Below are positions 15,364 through 22,101 of a stretch of 57,703 bases of DNA, piece after piece. Where the stretch lies: positions 1-57,703 of the forward strand of contig JAGZEK010000014.1 in assembly GCA_018368345.1 (NCBI GenBank). The letters run 5' to 3'. Numbering within the stretch: the stretch's first letter is position 1; every line of letters begins with the position of its first letter. Under the pieces are notes generated by a model that was not told the DNA's origin, did no database searches, and was given only the letters and a program-made list of their open reading frames with translations. This stretch comes from Collinsella sp. GTDB taxonomy: Bacteria; Actinomycetota; Coriobacteriia; Coriobacteriales; Coriobacteriaceae. The position numbers and the translations under genes were made by a program.

Positions 15364-15369
15364 ATTGTA
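15364..15369 (-). promoter_or_regulatory. -10 box of leader RNA 1
   Basis: TACAAT on the minus strand ends 7 bases before the first base of stem P1, so transcription should start at or next to the stem. The -35 region is weak by eye. Confidence 0.55.
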
Positions 15370-15515
15370 TCAAGGGGATGAGCTTTCATGCGATACAAAG
15401 ACGCGAACGGTATTGCCTCCTGCTTGCATCTCTCAGAACCTCTAGATTCAAGGCGCTCTTGGCAGTTAACGGCTTTTTCGATATCAACAGGAATTTGACA
15501 TTGAAAGTAATCCAT

Positions 15516-15905
15516 TTGGCGTAGGGGCTAGCGGACGGTGGGATTTCATCTATCTGTCATGTTGAGTTCAACTACATAGTGGCTAAACGGGAAGACAAAG
15601 CGCTTTCAAGGTGTAAATATGCCCCCATACCTGTTGTTAAAAAACAGCTAGCTGTCATGGTTAGTTCATTTGAGATTGGTTCAACGACCCTGTTTGCGTG
15701 TGGATAGTTTTCATCGGTCAATTTAGAACACGTAGCACGGTTCAATGCCAGTCGTTCACCCCCCCCCTGCTAGTTTTTTTCGGTATCTATTATTTTTAAT
15801 TTCTAATTTAAATAATTAACAAAATAGCGTTCTAAACGTGCTATATAGCTATATACCAGCGAAAATAATAAACCATGTATATATTAAATAAATGATACAA
15901 TAGTG
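15516..15905. other. AT-rich noncoding region, possible replication origin
   Basis: No gene is seen between leader 1 and the primase stop. The stretch contains a run of nine C (15759-15767), a 14-bp palindrome TATATAGCTATATA (15842-15855), and inverted copies of two short words: TTTAGAAC at 15722 against GTTCTAAA at 15829, and TAGCACG at 15733 against CGTGCTA at 15837. AT-richness plus short repeats beside a primase-helicase gene suggests, but does not prove, an origin. Confidence 0.35.
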
Positions 15906-15907
15906 GT

Positions 15908-18058
15908 CTAATGTGTTCGCGCGACGTAAACCCTGACGCCATTTGAGCTTTTTGTGCTCAGGTCGGCATGGGTGCACAGCTTCTTTGAGAAGGCGCTTTT
16001 TCCCAGTGGTTCGATGCCGTTGTTTTTACACCAAGCATCGTACGAAGAGAAAATATCTGTATTGGTTTTCCCCACAATCGAAGCCGCGCTGGAGTTCGTG
16101 CCATCAAGGAAAGCGCGTACTGAGTCGTTATCATTGATGATGTCGTTTGCCATTTTTTGAGATAACGAATTTGCCGTCAATGATAGTTTTGACCTGCATC
16201 GGCGTAGAGCTTCCACGGCTTTTGCAATGGCGTATTCTAGGCAGACTTCATTTTTCAACTTCTCACCGAGGCGTGGATCAAACCCCTTATCGGAGGGAGT
16301 GAACCTTGCCGATAAAGGTATCGGGTGAATTCTTCTTTCAAAACCGTATGTTCCGTCTGCGAACTTTGGTATCTCATTGCATGAGTAAATCAAGGTCGCA
16401 TAAGGCTTGAATTGGAACGTTGCACCTCCCTTGTACTGATCGTTCACTGTGTCTCCAGTCACGAATTTCTTCATGACGGCACAGGCTTTTCCATTGACGT
16501 AGTCGTTAGAGATGTCATCTCCGATTAGAGCGAGCTTGCCCATTGCGGGAACGAGCTGAAATTTCTCGCCCAAATCGCAGATAGATAGAGAGAAGCAATT
16601 GTCTTCTCCGAGCATATGCCTAAGCATGTCAAGTAACGTGCTTTTACCATTTGCTCCAGAGCCCTGAAGCAATATCATTCGCGAAACGTCATGACCGCGA
16701 TAGAGAGCCAACCCGAACATCTCCCAGAGGTTTGCGACGACAGCCTCGTTGTTCTGGGCGATACTGTAGAAAGTAGAATCTACAAGCTCAGATTTTGCTT
16801 TGGGGTTCCAATTGTGTGGGATCTCGTTAAGGAGTAGATAATCGCATGGGTTATCCACTAGCTGTCCTGTATCGATATCCAGCACGCCGTTTTTAAAACG
16901 AATGAATCTTGGATCCGCTTGACGCTTGTTTGGAGCCATCAAATGAAGGTAGTCCATCACCTCCTTGCGGTAACTACCTTTTGCATCCTTTCGATTGTTC
17001 AAAATGGCACGGTAGATGGCATTCTGACCGTACTCGTAGCTACCCTTAACCTTGATTGCGGGCGTTCCTTCAACGAAGCAAGCATCTTGTTGATTTATCA
17101 GTAAGTCACCCATTTCGTTGAAGCCAAGTTTATCGTCCTTCTCAGCCGCTTGCTTCTTGGTATGTTTTTCTAGAAATGTCTCAAGATATGAATCGGCATT
17201 GACTTCCGTATAGAGAAGCTGTTGAGTATTCACACCGCGAGTGGCACCAGCAAGGCGGGTCAACCTTGACGGATTCTTATTCGCAGGGTCGCAGGGACTG
17301 CCATATTTTGCCTCAAGAGCACTGTGCAACTCTGCCACCTTGCGCTTATAGTCTTTCGCATTTGATGCATCGACACGCACTATGGCATGAACAGACTTGT
17401 TACCCGAATCTGTCATCGACAGAATGGGCAGGCCAGAGTCGAGCAGTCGTTTTACCTGCTCTTTCTTCGAGATATCGTCGTACTCGATAAGGGCGTTTCG
17501 AAATGAAGTGACATTATCGTCTCGACGCTTACCGTACTCCGTAGGATTTACGCAGAATAAAATTCCAGCCTGCGAATTGTATTCTGGGAATACTTCCTCA
17601 AGCGAGCTTGCATTATGTAATTTCTCGATAACTTGAAAAGCCATTATAGAGATGGGTTTGCCGTTTGGAACCCATTTGCCCTCATCGTTTTTCTTAAAGC
17701 GAGTGTTGAAAGTAATGAAATCATTAACTGCGAATAGCGCCTCAAGTTGGAGAGCGGCCTGCTCGGCAGCAGAAAGACTGGTGGGTATTTGCTGAGGAGG
17801 GTTTCCTTTTCGGTCAGTCCCTAGCGGTTTATTGGAGTCCCAATTTAAGACATTGCGGATTAGGTGATTGATTTCATCGTCTTCCATTGGAGGGTTGCAG
17901 CGTGTTTTATTTGCTTGATGCATCAAATCGGCAATCGTTGAAGAGCTCTTATGCTCCTTTTTTAGTTGGACACCATAGGAGAAGATGGTCAAATTGCGCT
18001 TGCCTGCGTTAATAGTCGTGGGGAGCGAATCGGTCGCCTTGGAATTGATCTCTGCCAT
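15908..18058 (-). CDS. Element primase-helicase (PriCT plus D5-like SF3 helicase)
   Basis: A 716-residue replication protein. The ATG at 18058 has AAAGGAG six bases before it; a start 18 bases upstream is possible. Residues about 18-75 match the primase C-terminal PriCT-1 pattern (GKRNLTIFSYGV, CNPPMEDDEI). About 160-290 resembles a primase-polymerase-like fold (GILFCVNPT, YDDISKKE, SRLTRLAGATR). About 320-640 is a D5_N/superfamily 3 helicase with Walker A GSGANGKST (466-474) and Walker B LALIGDD (509-515). The C-terminus has a winged-helix-like tail (GKSAFSKKL). Such proteins start replication of phages, satellites and plasmids, which implies the excised circle can replicate. Confidence 0.85.
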   Translation of the reverse strand: MAEINSKATDSLPTTINAGKRNLTIFSYGVQLKKEHKSSSTIADLMHQANKTRCNPPMEDDEINHLIRNVLNWDSNKPLGTDRKGNPPQQIPTSLSAAEQAALQLEALFAVNDFITFNTRFKKNDEGKWVPNGKPISIMAFQVIEKLHNASSLEEVFPEYNSQAGILFCVNPTEYGKRRDDNVTSFRNALIEYDDISKKEQVKRLLDSGLPILSMTDSGNKSVHAIVRVDASNAKDYKRKVAELHSALEAKYGSPCDPANKNPSRLTRLAGATRGVNTQQLLYTEVNADSYLETFLEKHTKKQAAEKDDKLGFNEMGDLLINQQDACFVEGTPAIKVKGSYEYGQNAIYRAILNNRKDAKGSYRKEVMDYLHLMAPNKRQADPRFIRFKNGVLDIDTGQLVDNPCDYLLLNEIPHNWNPKAKSELVDSTFYSIAQNNEAVVANLWEMFGLALYRGHDVSRMILLQGSGANGKSTLLDMLRHMLGEDNCFSLSICDLGEKFQLVPAMGKLALIGDDISNDYVNGKACAVMKKFVTGDTVNDQYKGGATFQFKPYATLIYSCNEIPKFADGTYGFERRIHPIPLSARFTPSDKGFDPRLGEKLKNEVCLEYAIAKAVEALRRCRSKLSLTANSLSQKMANDIINDNDSVRAFLDGTNSSAASIVGKTNTDIFSSYDAWCKNNGIEPLGKSAFSKKLCTHADLSTKSSNGVRVYVARTH

Positions 18059-18134
18059 ATATTTGACTCCTTTCAAAGAGTAAATAGGTCTTTGAGCAGG
18101 TAAAAGCTGCTTTTTGTTGTCTAACGGTGTTGAG

Positions 18135-18148
18135 ACACATGTCTCTTG
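18135..18148. promoter_or_regulatory. Palindrome GAGACACATGTCTC upstream of the primase
   Basis: A 14-bp perfect palindrome lies between the small frame at 18193 and the primase start. It is a possible repressor site; no repressor gene was identified in the element. Confidence 0.4.
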
Positions 18149-18192
18149 TTCCTTGCCTTTGAGCTATTTGACTTACGTTTTTTACTAGCTGG

Positions 18193-18240
18193 CTATTTGC
18201 TGCATATCTTGAAAAGTGGCGGGTTGTTTTGCCTAGGCAT
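18193..18240 (-). CDS. Possible 15-codon leader peptide upstream of the primase
   Basis: ATG at 18240 preceded by a strong TTAGGAGG site four bases away; the peptide is MPRQNNPPLFKICSK and then TAG. It lies downstream of a promoter and ahead of the primase in the same direction. A perfect consensus ribosome-binding site in an AT-rich leader is unlikely by chance, but no function can be named. Confidence 0.4.
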   Translation of the reverse strand: MPRQNNPPLFKICSK

Positions 18241-18260
18241 GAGGCCTCCTAACAAATTGA

Positions 18261-18310
18261 TAAAACGTTTTAACTGTTTATGAGTATAACTGAAATGTGA
18301 AGAAAAACAA
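18261..18310 (-). promoter_or_regulatory. Promoter and palindromic site for the primase transcript
   Basis: On the minus strand TTGTTT (18310-18305) and TATACT (18288-18283) are 16 bp apart. The palindrome TAAAACGTTTTA (18261-18272) lies about 11 bp beyond the -10 box, a position where a repressor could act. Confidence 0.55.
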
Positions 18311-18424
18311 GAGAAAATATGGAAAATCTTGTTTGATAGTTGACAAAAGAAATAGAAGATGGATTCAAACAGCCTTAAAACTAAGCAGAATGTGGGCAGA
18401 AAAAGTTTTGTCAAAAGAGAACGA

Positions 18425-18506
18425 AGTCTAAAAACATTTGATTTTTAGACTGCTGTTTCTTGCAATGTTTGCCCAGTTAAATTAGTCTAATAATATAGTC
18501 TAAAAA
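18425..18506. promoter_or_regulatory. AGTCTAA repeat array over the resolvase promoter
   Basis: AGTCTAAAAA (18425-18434), its inverse TTTTTAGACT (18442-18451), TTAGTCTAA (18482-18490) and TAGTCTAAAAA (18496-18506) surround a TAATAT -10-like box and end at the resolvase ribosome-binding site. They are candidate resolvase-binding (res) or autoregulatory sites. Confidence 0.55.
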
Positions 18507-18516
18507 GGAGGGGCAA

Positions 18517-19077
18517 ATGAAGTATGGCTATGGCAGGGTTAGCACTGGCAAAGATGCCCAGAAGTTTGACCGTCAAGAAGATCAGCTAAAAGATGCAGGA
18601 TGTGAACTCATTTTTCTTGAGCGCGTTAGCGGTACTTCAAAAAATAAACCCGAGTTGCAAAGGTTGCTGAGCGAACTTCAGGATGGGGACGAATTGGTGT
18701 GTGTCTCTATTGACCGTTTGGGTCGCTCAACCCAGCAGGTGTTGAGTCTCGTTAATAAGCTGGAAGAAATGGGAGTTGGCTTAACGAGTCTTAAAGAAGG
18801 ATTTCAGGCAAACACGCCACAGGGAAGATTTTTTCTTACTATCGTTGCTGCATTTTCCGAACTTGAAGTAGAAATGTGCCGTAGCAGAGTGAACGATGGC
18901 CTAGAGGCAGCGAGGCGCAGGGGCAAGAAGTTGGGGAGGCCTCGTAGGGATATGGATACTGCAATTAAGATGTGGCAGTCCAAGGATTACTCCATTACCG
19001 AAATATGCGAGGCAGTTGGTTGTTCGAGGCAGACGTTATATAACGCCATAGGTCGGGCGGGTGTTTCGAGAGATTGA
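18517..19077 (+). CDS. Serine resolvase/invertase
   Basis: A 186-residue small serine recombinase. The nucleophile is Ser9 in YGRVSTGKD, with further active-site segments DRQEDQL and SIDRLGRST. Residues about 100-135 form the long E helix (FSELEVEMCRSRVNDGL), and a C-terminal HTH lies at about 150-182 (ITEICEAVGCSRQTLYNAI). It has an AGGAGGGGC ribosome-binding site. It faces away from the primase. In an element with its own replication gene it most likely resolves multimers of the excised circle; DNA inversion is possible but no invertible segment with matching sites was identified. Confidence 0.9.
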   Translation: MKYGYGRVSTGKDAQKFDRQEDQLKDAGCELIFLERVSGTSKNKPELQRLLSELQDGDELVCVSIDRLGRSTQQVLSLVNKLEEMGVGLTSLKEGFQANTPQGRFFLTIVAAFSELEVEMCRSRVNDGLEAARRRGKKLGRPRRDMDTAIKMWQSKDYSITEICEAVGCSRQTLYNAIGRAGVSRD

Positions 19078-19083
19078 CGGCAT

Positions 19084-19112
19084 AAAAAAGGGGCCGATTT
19101 TGATGTGGCCCC
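19084..19112 (-). terminator. Intrinsic terminator after the SHOCT genes
   Basis: GGGGCC (19090-19095) pairs with GGCCCC (19107-19112). On the minus strand it is followed by six T, ending the transcript from the SHOCT genes and facing the resolvase stop. Confidence 0.75.
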
Positions 19113-19210
19113 CTGGGGTTGTAGTTTTGGCTGCAATCGTGCCGCTCAACATGAAATGCTCGGTGGGTAATGCAGAAGGGTGTTTTACCCGAACTGCCTT
19201 TGGATCAATT

Positions 19211-19876
19211 CTATTCGAGGCTGCTCCAAGTTTTTCCATTATCGGTTGAATAGGAATCGAGCTCTCCGTCTCCATCGCTATCCACGGCTTTGTTGCCCTT
19301 GCCGTCAGCAATTGCTCCAGTTCCATCGGCATTTTTATGAATGGCGTACTCCCCATCGGTGTCGATGTAGTCTGTGCCACCGTCTTTCGAGTCTGACTTT
19401 AGATACGTTTTGCCGTCATCCGTATCAACCCAATCATCCTCATCTAATAATGTGCTCGACGATGAGCTGGAGTGAGAAGAATAATCATCATCGTCATCGT
19501 AGCCCTCATCGTCTTCGTCATAGGCGGCAGAAGAAGAGGAACTTGACGAATTATTGGAAGACCCCAATATGCCAGCGCAGCTGGTGATGCATAGGGCACA
19601 AAGAAGGCAGACGGCAAGCATAGCCAGCAATGTCTTTATAAAGCGCGTCGCAAACTTGTTATTTTGAGTAACGGTGTCGCTTGTTATCGGCGGTGCTGCC
19701 ATTTTAGATTTCTGCTGCGTAGGTGAATCGGAGGTTGAAGAGGGGGCGGCAGGATTTGTCAAATCTTTTTCACTGAAGGCGACGCTAAGCAGCTCGGTCT
19801 TCTTCGCGTCGAACTCCTCTTGTGTGATGGCTCCCATATCAAGGAGCTCCTTAAGCTCTTTAAGCTCTTCGTACAC
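19211..19876 (-). CDS. SHOCT-domain membrane protein with Ser/Asp-rich exterior
   Basis: A 221-residue protein from a GTG at 19876 preceded by AGGA. Residues 1-30 are a SHOCT domain (LKELLDMGAITQEEFDAKK), the short helical module often found at protein ends. Residues about 75-103 form one membrane helix that is cysteine-rich near its end. An extended Ser- and Asp-rich stretch (105-145) follows, and the C-terminus repeats Asp/Gly motifs (VDSDGDGELDSYSTDNG), a calcium-loop-like pattern. The expected topology is SHOCT inside, acidic tail outside. It is 38 bp downstream of the second SHOCT gene and probably in one transcript with it. Confidence 0.7.
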   Translation of the reverse strand: MYEELKELKELLDMGAITQEEFDAKKTELLSVAFSEKDLTNPAAPSSTSDSPTQQKSKMAAPPITSDTVTQNNKFATRFIKTLLAMLAVCLLCALCITSCAGILGSSNNSSSSSSSAAYDEDDEGYDDDDDYSSHSSSSSSTLLDEDDWVDTDDGKTYLKSDSKDGGTDYIDTDGEYAIHKNADGTGAIADGKGNKAVDSDGDGELDSYSTDNGKTWSSLE

Positions 19877-19914
19877 GGTGAATTCCTATCTTTAGGTTGA
19901 GAATGAGTGCCCTT

Positions 19915-20457
19915 TTATTTCCATGCCATATGGATAAGTAGAAACACAACGATAAATGATCCAAGAAATCCTGGTGCAATGAAGGCGCTAGTCCTATAGC
20001 TTTGGCCCAGAAGGAGCGCCATAAGAAAGGCAATTGCGAATGCAATGATTATTGAAACCAGAATCTTGATGGTGGGTTTGACAGCAGTCTTTTTTTGGCT
20101 GGGAGTAGAAGGGCTGATTCCAAGTAGCTCTTCCTTTTTCTGGTTAAATTCGTCTTGAGTGATGACGCCGTTTTCAAGGAGCTTTTTAAAGGCGATGATT
20201 TCGTCAAATTGTTTATCGCTGGTATTTTTCTTTTCAGCTGGGCTGTCGGTTGTGGTGGTCTTCTCATCGGAGTTTTGGCTTGCTTTGAGAGCTTGCTGGG
20301 GCTGAGCCTCAGCCGTAGGAGTCGGTAGGCCGTCTGGGAAGAGGAGTGCGTTTTTCTGCTGCTCATATTCATCCTGAGACAGGATGCCTTGATCCAGCAA
20401 TAACTTAAGTTCCTTTATATGGTTCGTCGTTTCTGAGAAGGTGCGTGAATCGCTCAT
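19915..20457 (-). CDS. Double-SHOCT membrane protein
   Basis: A 180-residue protein with GGAG seven bases before the ATG. SHOCT modules lie at about 12-40 (IKELKLLLDQGILSQDEYEQQK) and 85-112 (IIAFKKLLENGVITQDEFNQKK), joined by a Gln/Thr/Lys-rich linker. Two membrane helices close the protein (about 125-150 and 155-178). SHOCT modules are thought to mediate oligomerisation or membrane association. The pair in one operon suggests the two proteins form a complex. Confidence 0.7.
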   Translation of the reverse strand: MSDSRTFSETTNHIKELKLLLDQGILSQDEYEQQKNALLFPDGLPTPTAEAQPQQALKASQNSDEKTTTTDSPAEKKNTSDKQFDEIIAFKKLLENGVITQDEFNQKKEELLGISPSTPSQKKTAVKPTIKILVSIIIAFAIAFLMALLLGQSYRTSAFIAPGFLGSFIVVFLLIHMAWK

Positions 20458-20595
20458 CTATTGGCTCCTTTTCTCAATATCAGCTTAAGGCTTAAGCGAG
20501 ATGTGCTTCATCCTTGTGGGGTGCATCGTGTATCACAATGGGGCGGTGGAGGGTCTTTGGTTGGGATTTCAAGGCAGTAGCACAATCATCTGGGT

Positions 20596-20634
20596 TATCG
20601 ATTTGCCGTAGAGACACGAACAGCAAATCGAAAG
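20596..20634. repeat. Hairpin after the lipoprotein gene
   Basis: TCGATTTGC and GCAAATCGA form a 9-bp stem near 20598-20632, followed by a weaker GTTGATT/AATCAAC pair. No U-tract follows, so it is not a convincing terminator on either strand. Confidence 0.4.
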
Positions 20635-20679
20635 GACGGAGTCGTTGATTACGACCGATATGCTGAAATCAACCCCGTG

Positions 20680-21588
20680 CTAACTTCCAGACGTATACAG
20701 AACGTAATGGTCTTCGCCGTCATAGTTTTGGAGAGCGAGGACGATTGCGTTGTCCTTTGCCCTTACAAAGAAATAAGCGGGACGTTCGTTTAATTCTTTG
20801 TTGGGATCGACGTTGACAACTTGGTCGAATTGTCCTGTGAACTGAACTTCGGTGTTTACCAAGGCGGTTTGCATCTTTCCATCCTCGTCCTGCACTTTGA
20901 TTGCTTTGGTGGGGATTTGGTTTAGCTGGTAAGTGTACTCACGGGAAGTTTGGTTAATGAAGAAATAGACGTATGTGGGGAGGTCGGTCGCCTTCTTCTC
21001 GCTCATGACCCAGCTGGGGTGAGTGGAAGACTGCAGCGTAATCGGCTTGAAAGACCATTCTGAAGGAAGGTCGGACTCTTCTAGCCTGAAGGGGTTATCT
21101 CCGCCGTACGTTTCCATGCTGTAGGATTTCTTCTTTTCGTCCTTAATATAGGTATCAAGTTCCTTGTCGGCTTTTTTCAATGCCTTGTAGACTTTGTAGT
21201 AACCATCAGTATCAGAAGCATCCAGTGCGGCCTGCGCGTCTGTTTTTGCAGCTTCGATTTCTTTGGTATCGAACTGCTGGGCAAAATATGAACTCAGAAT
21301 TTCTTGAGAATGGCTGATTTCCTTGGTGATTTCGCTATAGAGAAGTTGGTCGTAACGTTTGTTTGCGCTCTTCAGTTCATCGTAGTTCTCAACTTCTTTT
21401 TTAAGCTCTTTATCAAGGGAGTCATACTGCTTGTTTGCCGAGTCGATGGCATCCTTTGATTCGATTGATACGGTGCCGATAGAGTCAATGGACTTCATCG
21501 TTGCAGACACCGAAGGGTCAGTGCACCCAGTGACGCTTAAAGCTAGGGTAAGACCCACAACCGCGGCGAGGGGAGCTGATCGTTTCAT
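20680..21588 (-). CDS. Element-encoded lipoprotein, coiled-coil N-terminal half
   Basis: A 302-residue lipoprotein. The ATG at 21588 opens a signal peptide ending in lipobox VTGC with Cys22. Residues about 30-165 are strongly helical and charged (SANKQYDSLDKELKKEVENYDELKSANKRY split over several heptads), and residues about 170-302 are a beta-rich domain with no family I recognise. It is expected to be anchored outside the membrane. A GGAGGAAGG ribosome-binding site can be masked by the leader upstream. It shares that homologous leader with the exported protein at 13865-15127 although the two proteins are not similar. Confidence 0.72.
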   Translation of the reverse strand: MKRSAPLAAVVGLTLALSVTGCTDPSVSATMKSIDSIGTVSIESKDAIDSANKQYDSLDKELKKEVENYDELKSANKRYDQLLYSEITKEISHSQEILSSYFAQQFDTKEIEAAKTDAQAALDASDTDGYYKVYKALKKADKELDTYIKDEKKKSYSMETYGGDNPFRLEESDLPSEWSFKPITLQSSTHPSWVMSEKKATDLPTYVYFFINQTSREYTYQLNQIPTKAIKVQDEDGKMQTALVNTEVQFTGQFDQVVNVDPNKELNERPAYFFVRAKDNAIVLALQNYDGEDHYVLYTSGS

Positions 21589-21598
21589 GGTGTGTGTT

Positions 21599-21820
21599 CC
21601 TTCCTCCGACACTTGGTAAGCGCTGTGGAAGGAAGCTCATCCGAAGAGCTGATTGTGCAGCACGAAAAGGAGGAGTATCCACCCACAGTTGCTACACAGC
21701 TCCAAGCGCCTCGCAATAGCACGAACCAGCAAGGAGAAAGGGCAAATACCCCTCCTTGTCGCTGGTTGAGTGTCTTCGGTTGTGAAGCGCGAGCATTAAA
21801 AAATGCTAGAGCTGTGTAGC
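21599..21820 (-). promoter_or_regulatory. Structured leader RNA 2 (riboswitch-like)
   Basis: Read on the minus strand. P1 is GCTACACAGCTC (21820-21809) with GAGCTGTGTAGC (21702-21691). Inside are hairpin AGCATT/AATGCT, the conserved word CGCTTCACAA and a long inner arm ACCAGC/GCTGGT plus AAGGAG/CTCCTT. AACTGTGG follows P1 directly, as in leader 1. Near the gene, CCTTCC (21632-21627) can pair with GGAAGG of the ribosome-binding site (21604-21599). All stem sequences differ from leader 1 while pairing is kept. Confidence 0.7.
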
Positions 21821-21836
21821 AGGTACAACTCTAGCA
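21798..21836 (-). terminator. Terminator-like hairpin overlapping P1 of leader 2
   Basis: On the minus strand TGCTAGAG (21836-21829) pairs with CTCTAGCA (21811-21804), followed by six T. Its 3' arm and loop use the 5' strand of stem P1, so this hairpin and P1 exclude each other. Confidence 0.55.
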
Positions 21837-21935
21837 TGCTGATAGGCTATTTAATCTACTGACCTGTTGAACGGTCGAAAAAGTGGGCTGTTGTGAAAAG
21901 CGGAACCATCTGGCCTGTCGTGCCTGAGCCTCTAT

Positions 21936-21955
21936 GAGTAGTAAAAAGGTAGTAG
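21936..21955. promoter_or_regulatory. Candidate integrase arm-binding repeats, right end
   Basis: AGTAGTAAAAA followed by GGTAGTAG about 70 bp inside the right repeat mirrors the GGTAGTAAAAA pair near the left end. Confidence 0.5.
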
Positions 21956-21996
21956 ACCAGATGATTTGAATGGTTAATATGCCTGATAATCAGCGG

Positions 21997-22050
21997 TTAC
22001 ATCGTCGAGCGGCAGATGTTTCCATAGCAGATAAACAGTACACGTTGCAT
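21997..22050 (-). pseudogene. Duplicated 5' fragment of the tyrosine phosphatase gene
   Basis: The right repeat encodes 17 residues beginning MQRVLFICYGNICRST, then a TAA at 21997-21999. It copies the phosphatase start, with Tyr in place of His after the catalytic Cys. This is the piece of target-gene sequence carried at the element's attachment site. Confidence 0.8.
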
Positions 22051-22078
22051 ATGCGGTTTCCTTTCGATCGCCATCATC
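22027..22078. repeat. Right attachment-site repeat (attR core)
   Basis: Identical over 52 bases to 12008-12059, in the same orientation. Host DNA resumes to its right with the MFS transporter gene. Confidence 0.85.
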
Positions 22079-22101
22079 GAGTTCGAGTATCGCATCTGCG
22101 C

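Larger units (their letters stand above)
12008..22078. mobile_element. About 10-kb integrative element in the phosphatase gene start
   Basis: The segment is bounded by 52-bp direct repeats, is visibly richer in A+T than the flanks, and carries a tyrosine integrase beside one end, a primase-helicase and a resolvase. No relaxase, conjugation, phage structural or antibiotic-resistance gene is seen. It therefore looks like a small replicating integrative element (plasmid- or satellite-like) that could be mobilised by others. Cargo is two SHOCT membrane proteins and two exported proteins with related RNA leaders. Confidence 0.82.

Noticed and set aside
15234..15515. 93-codon minus-strand frame across leader RNA 1
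   Set aside because: It covers the structured leader and its promoter, with no ribosome-binding site or family resemblance.
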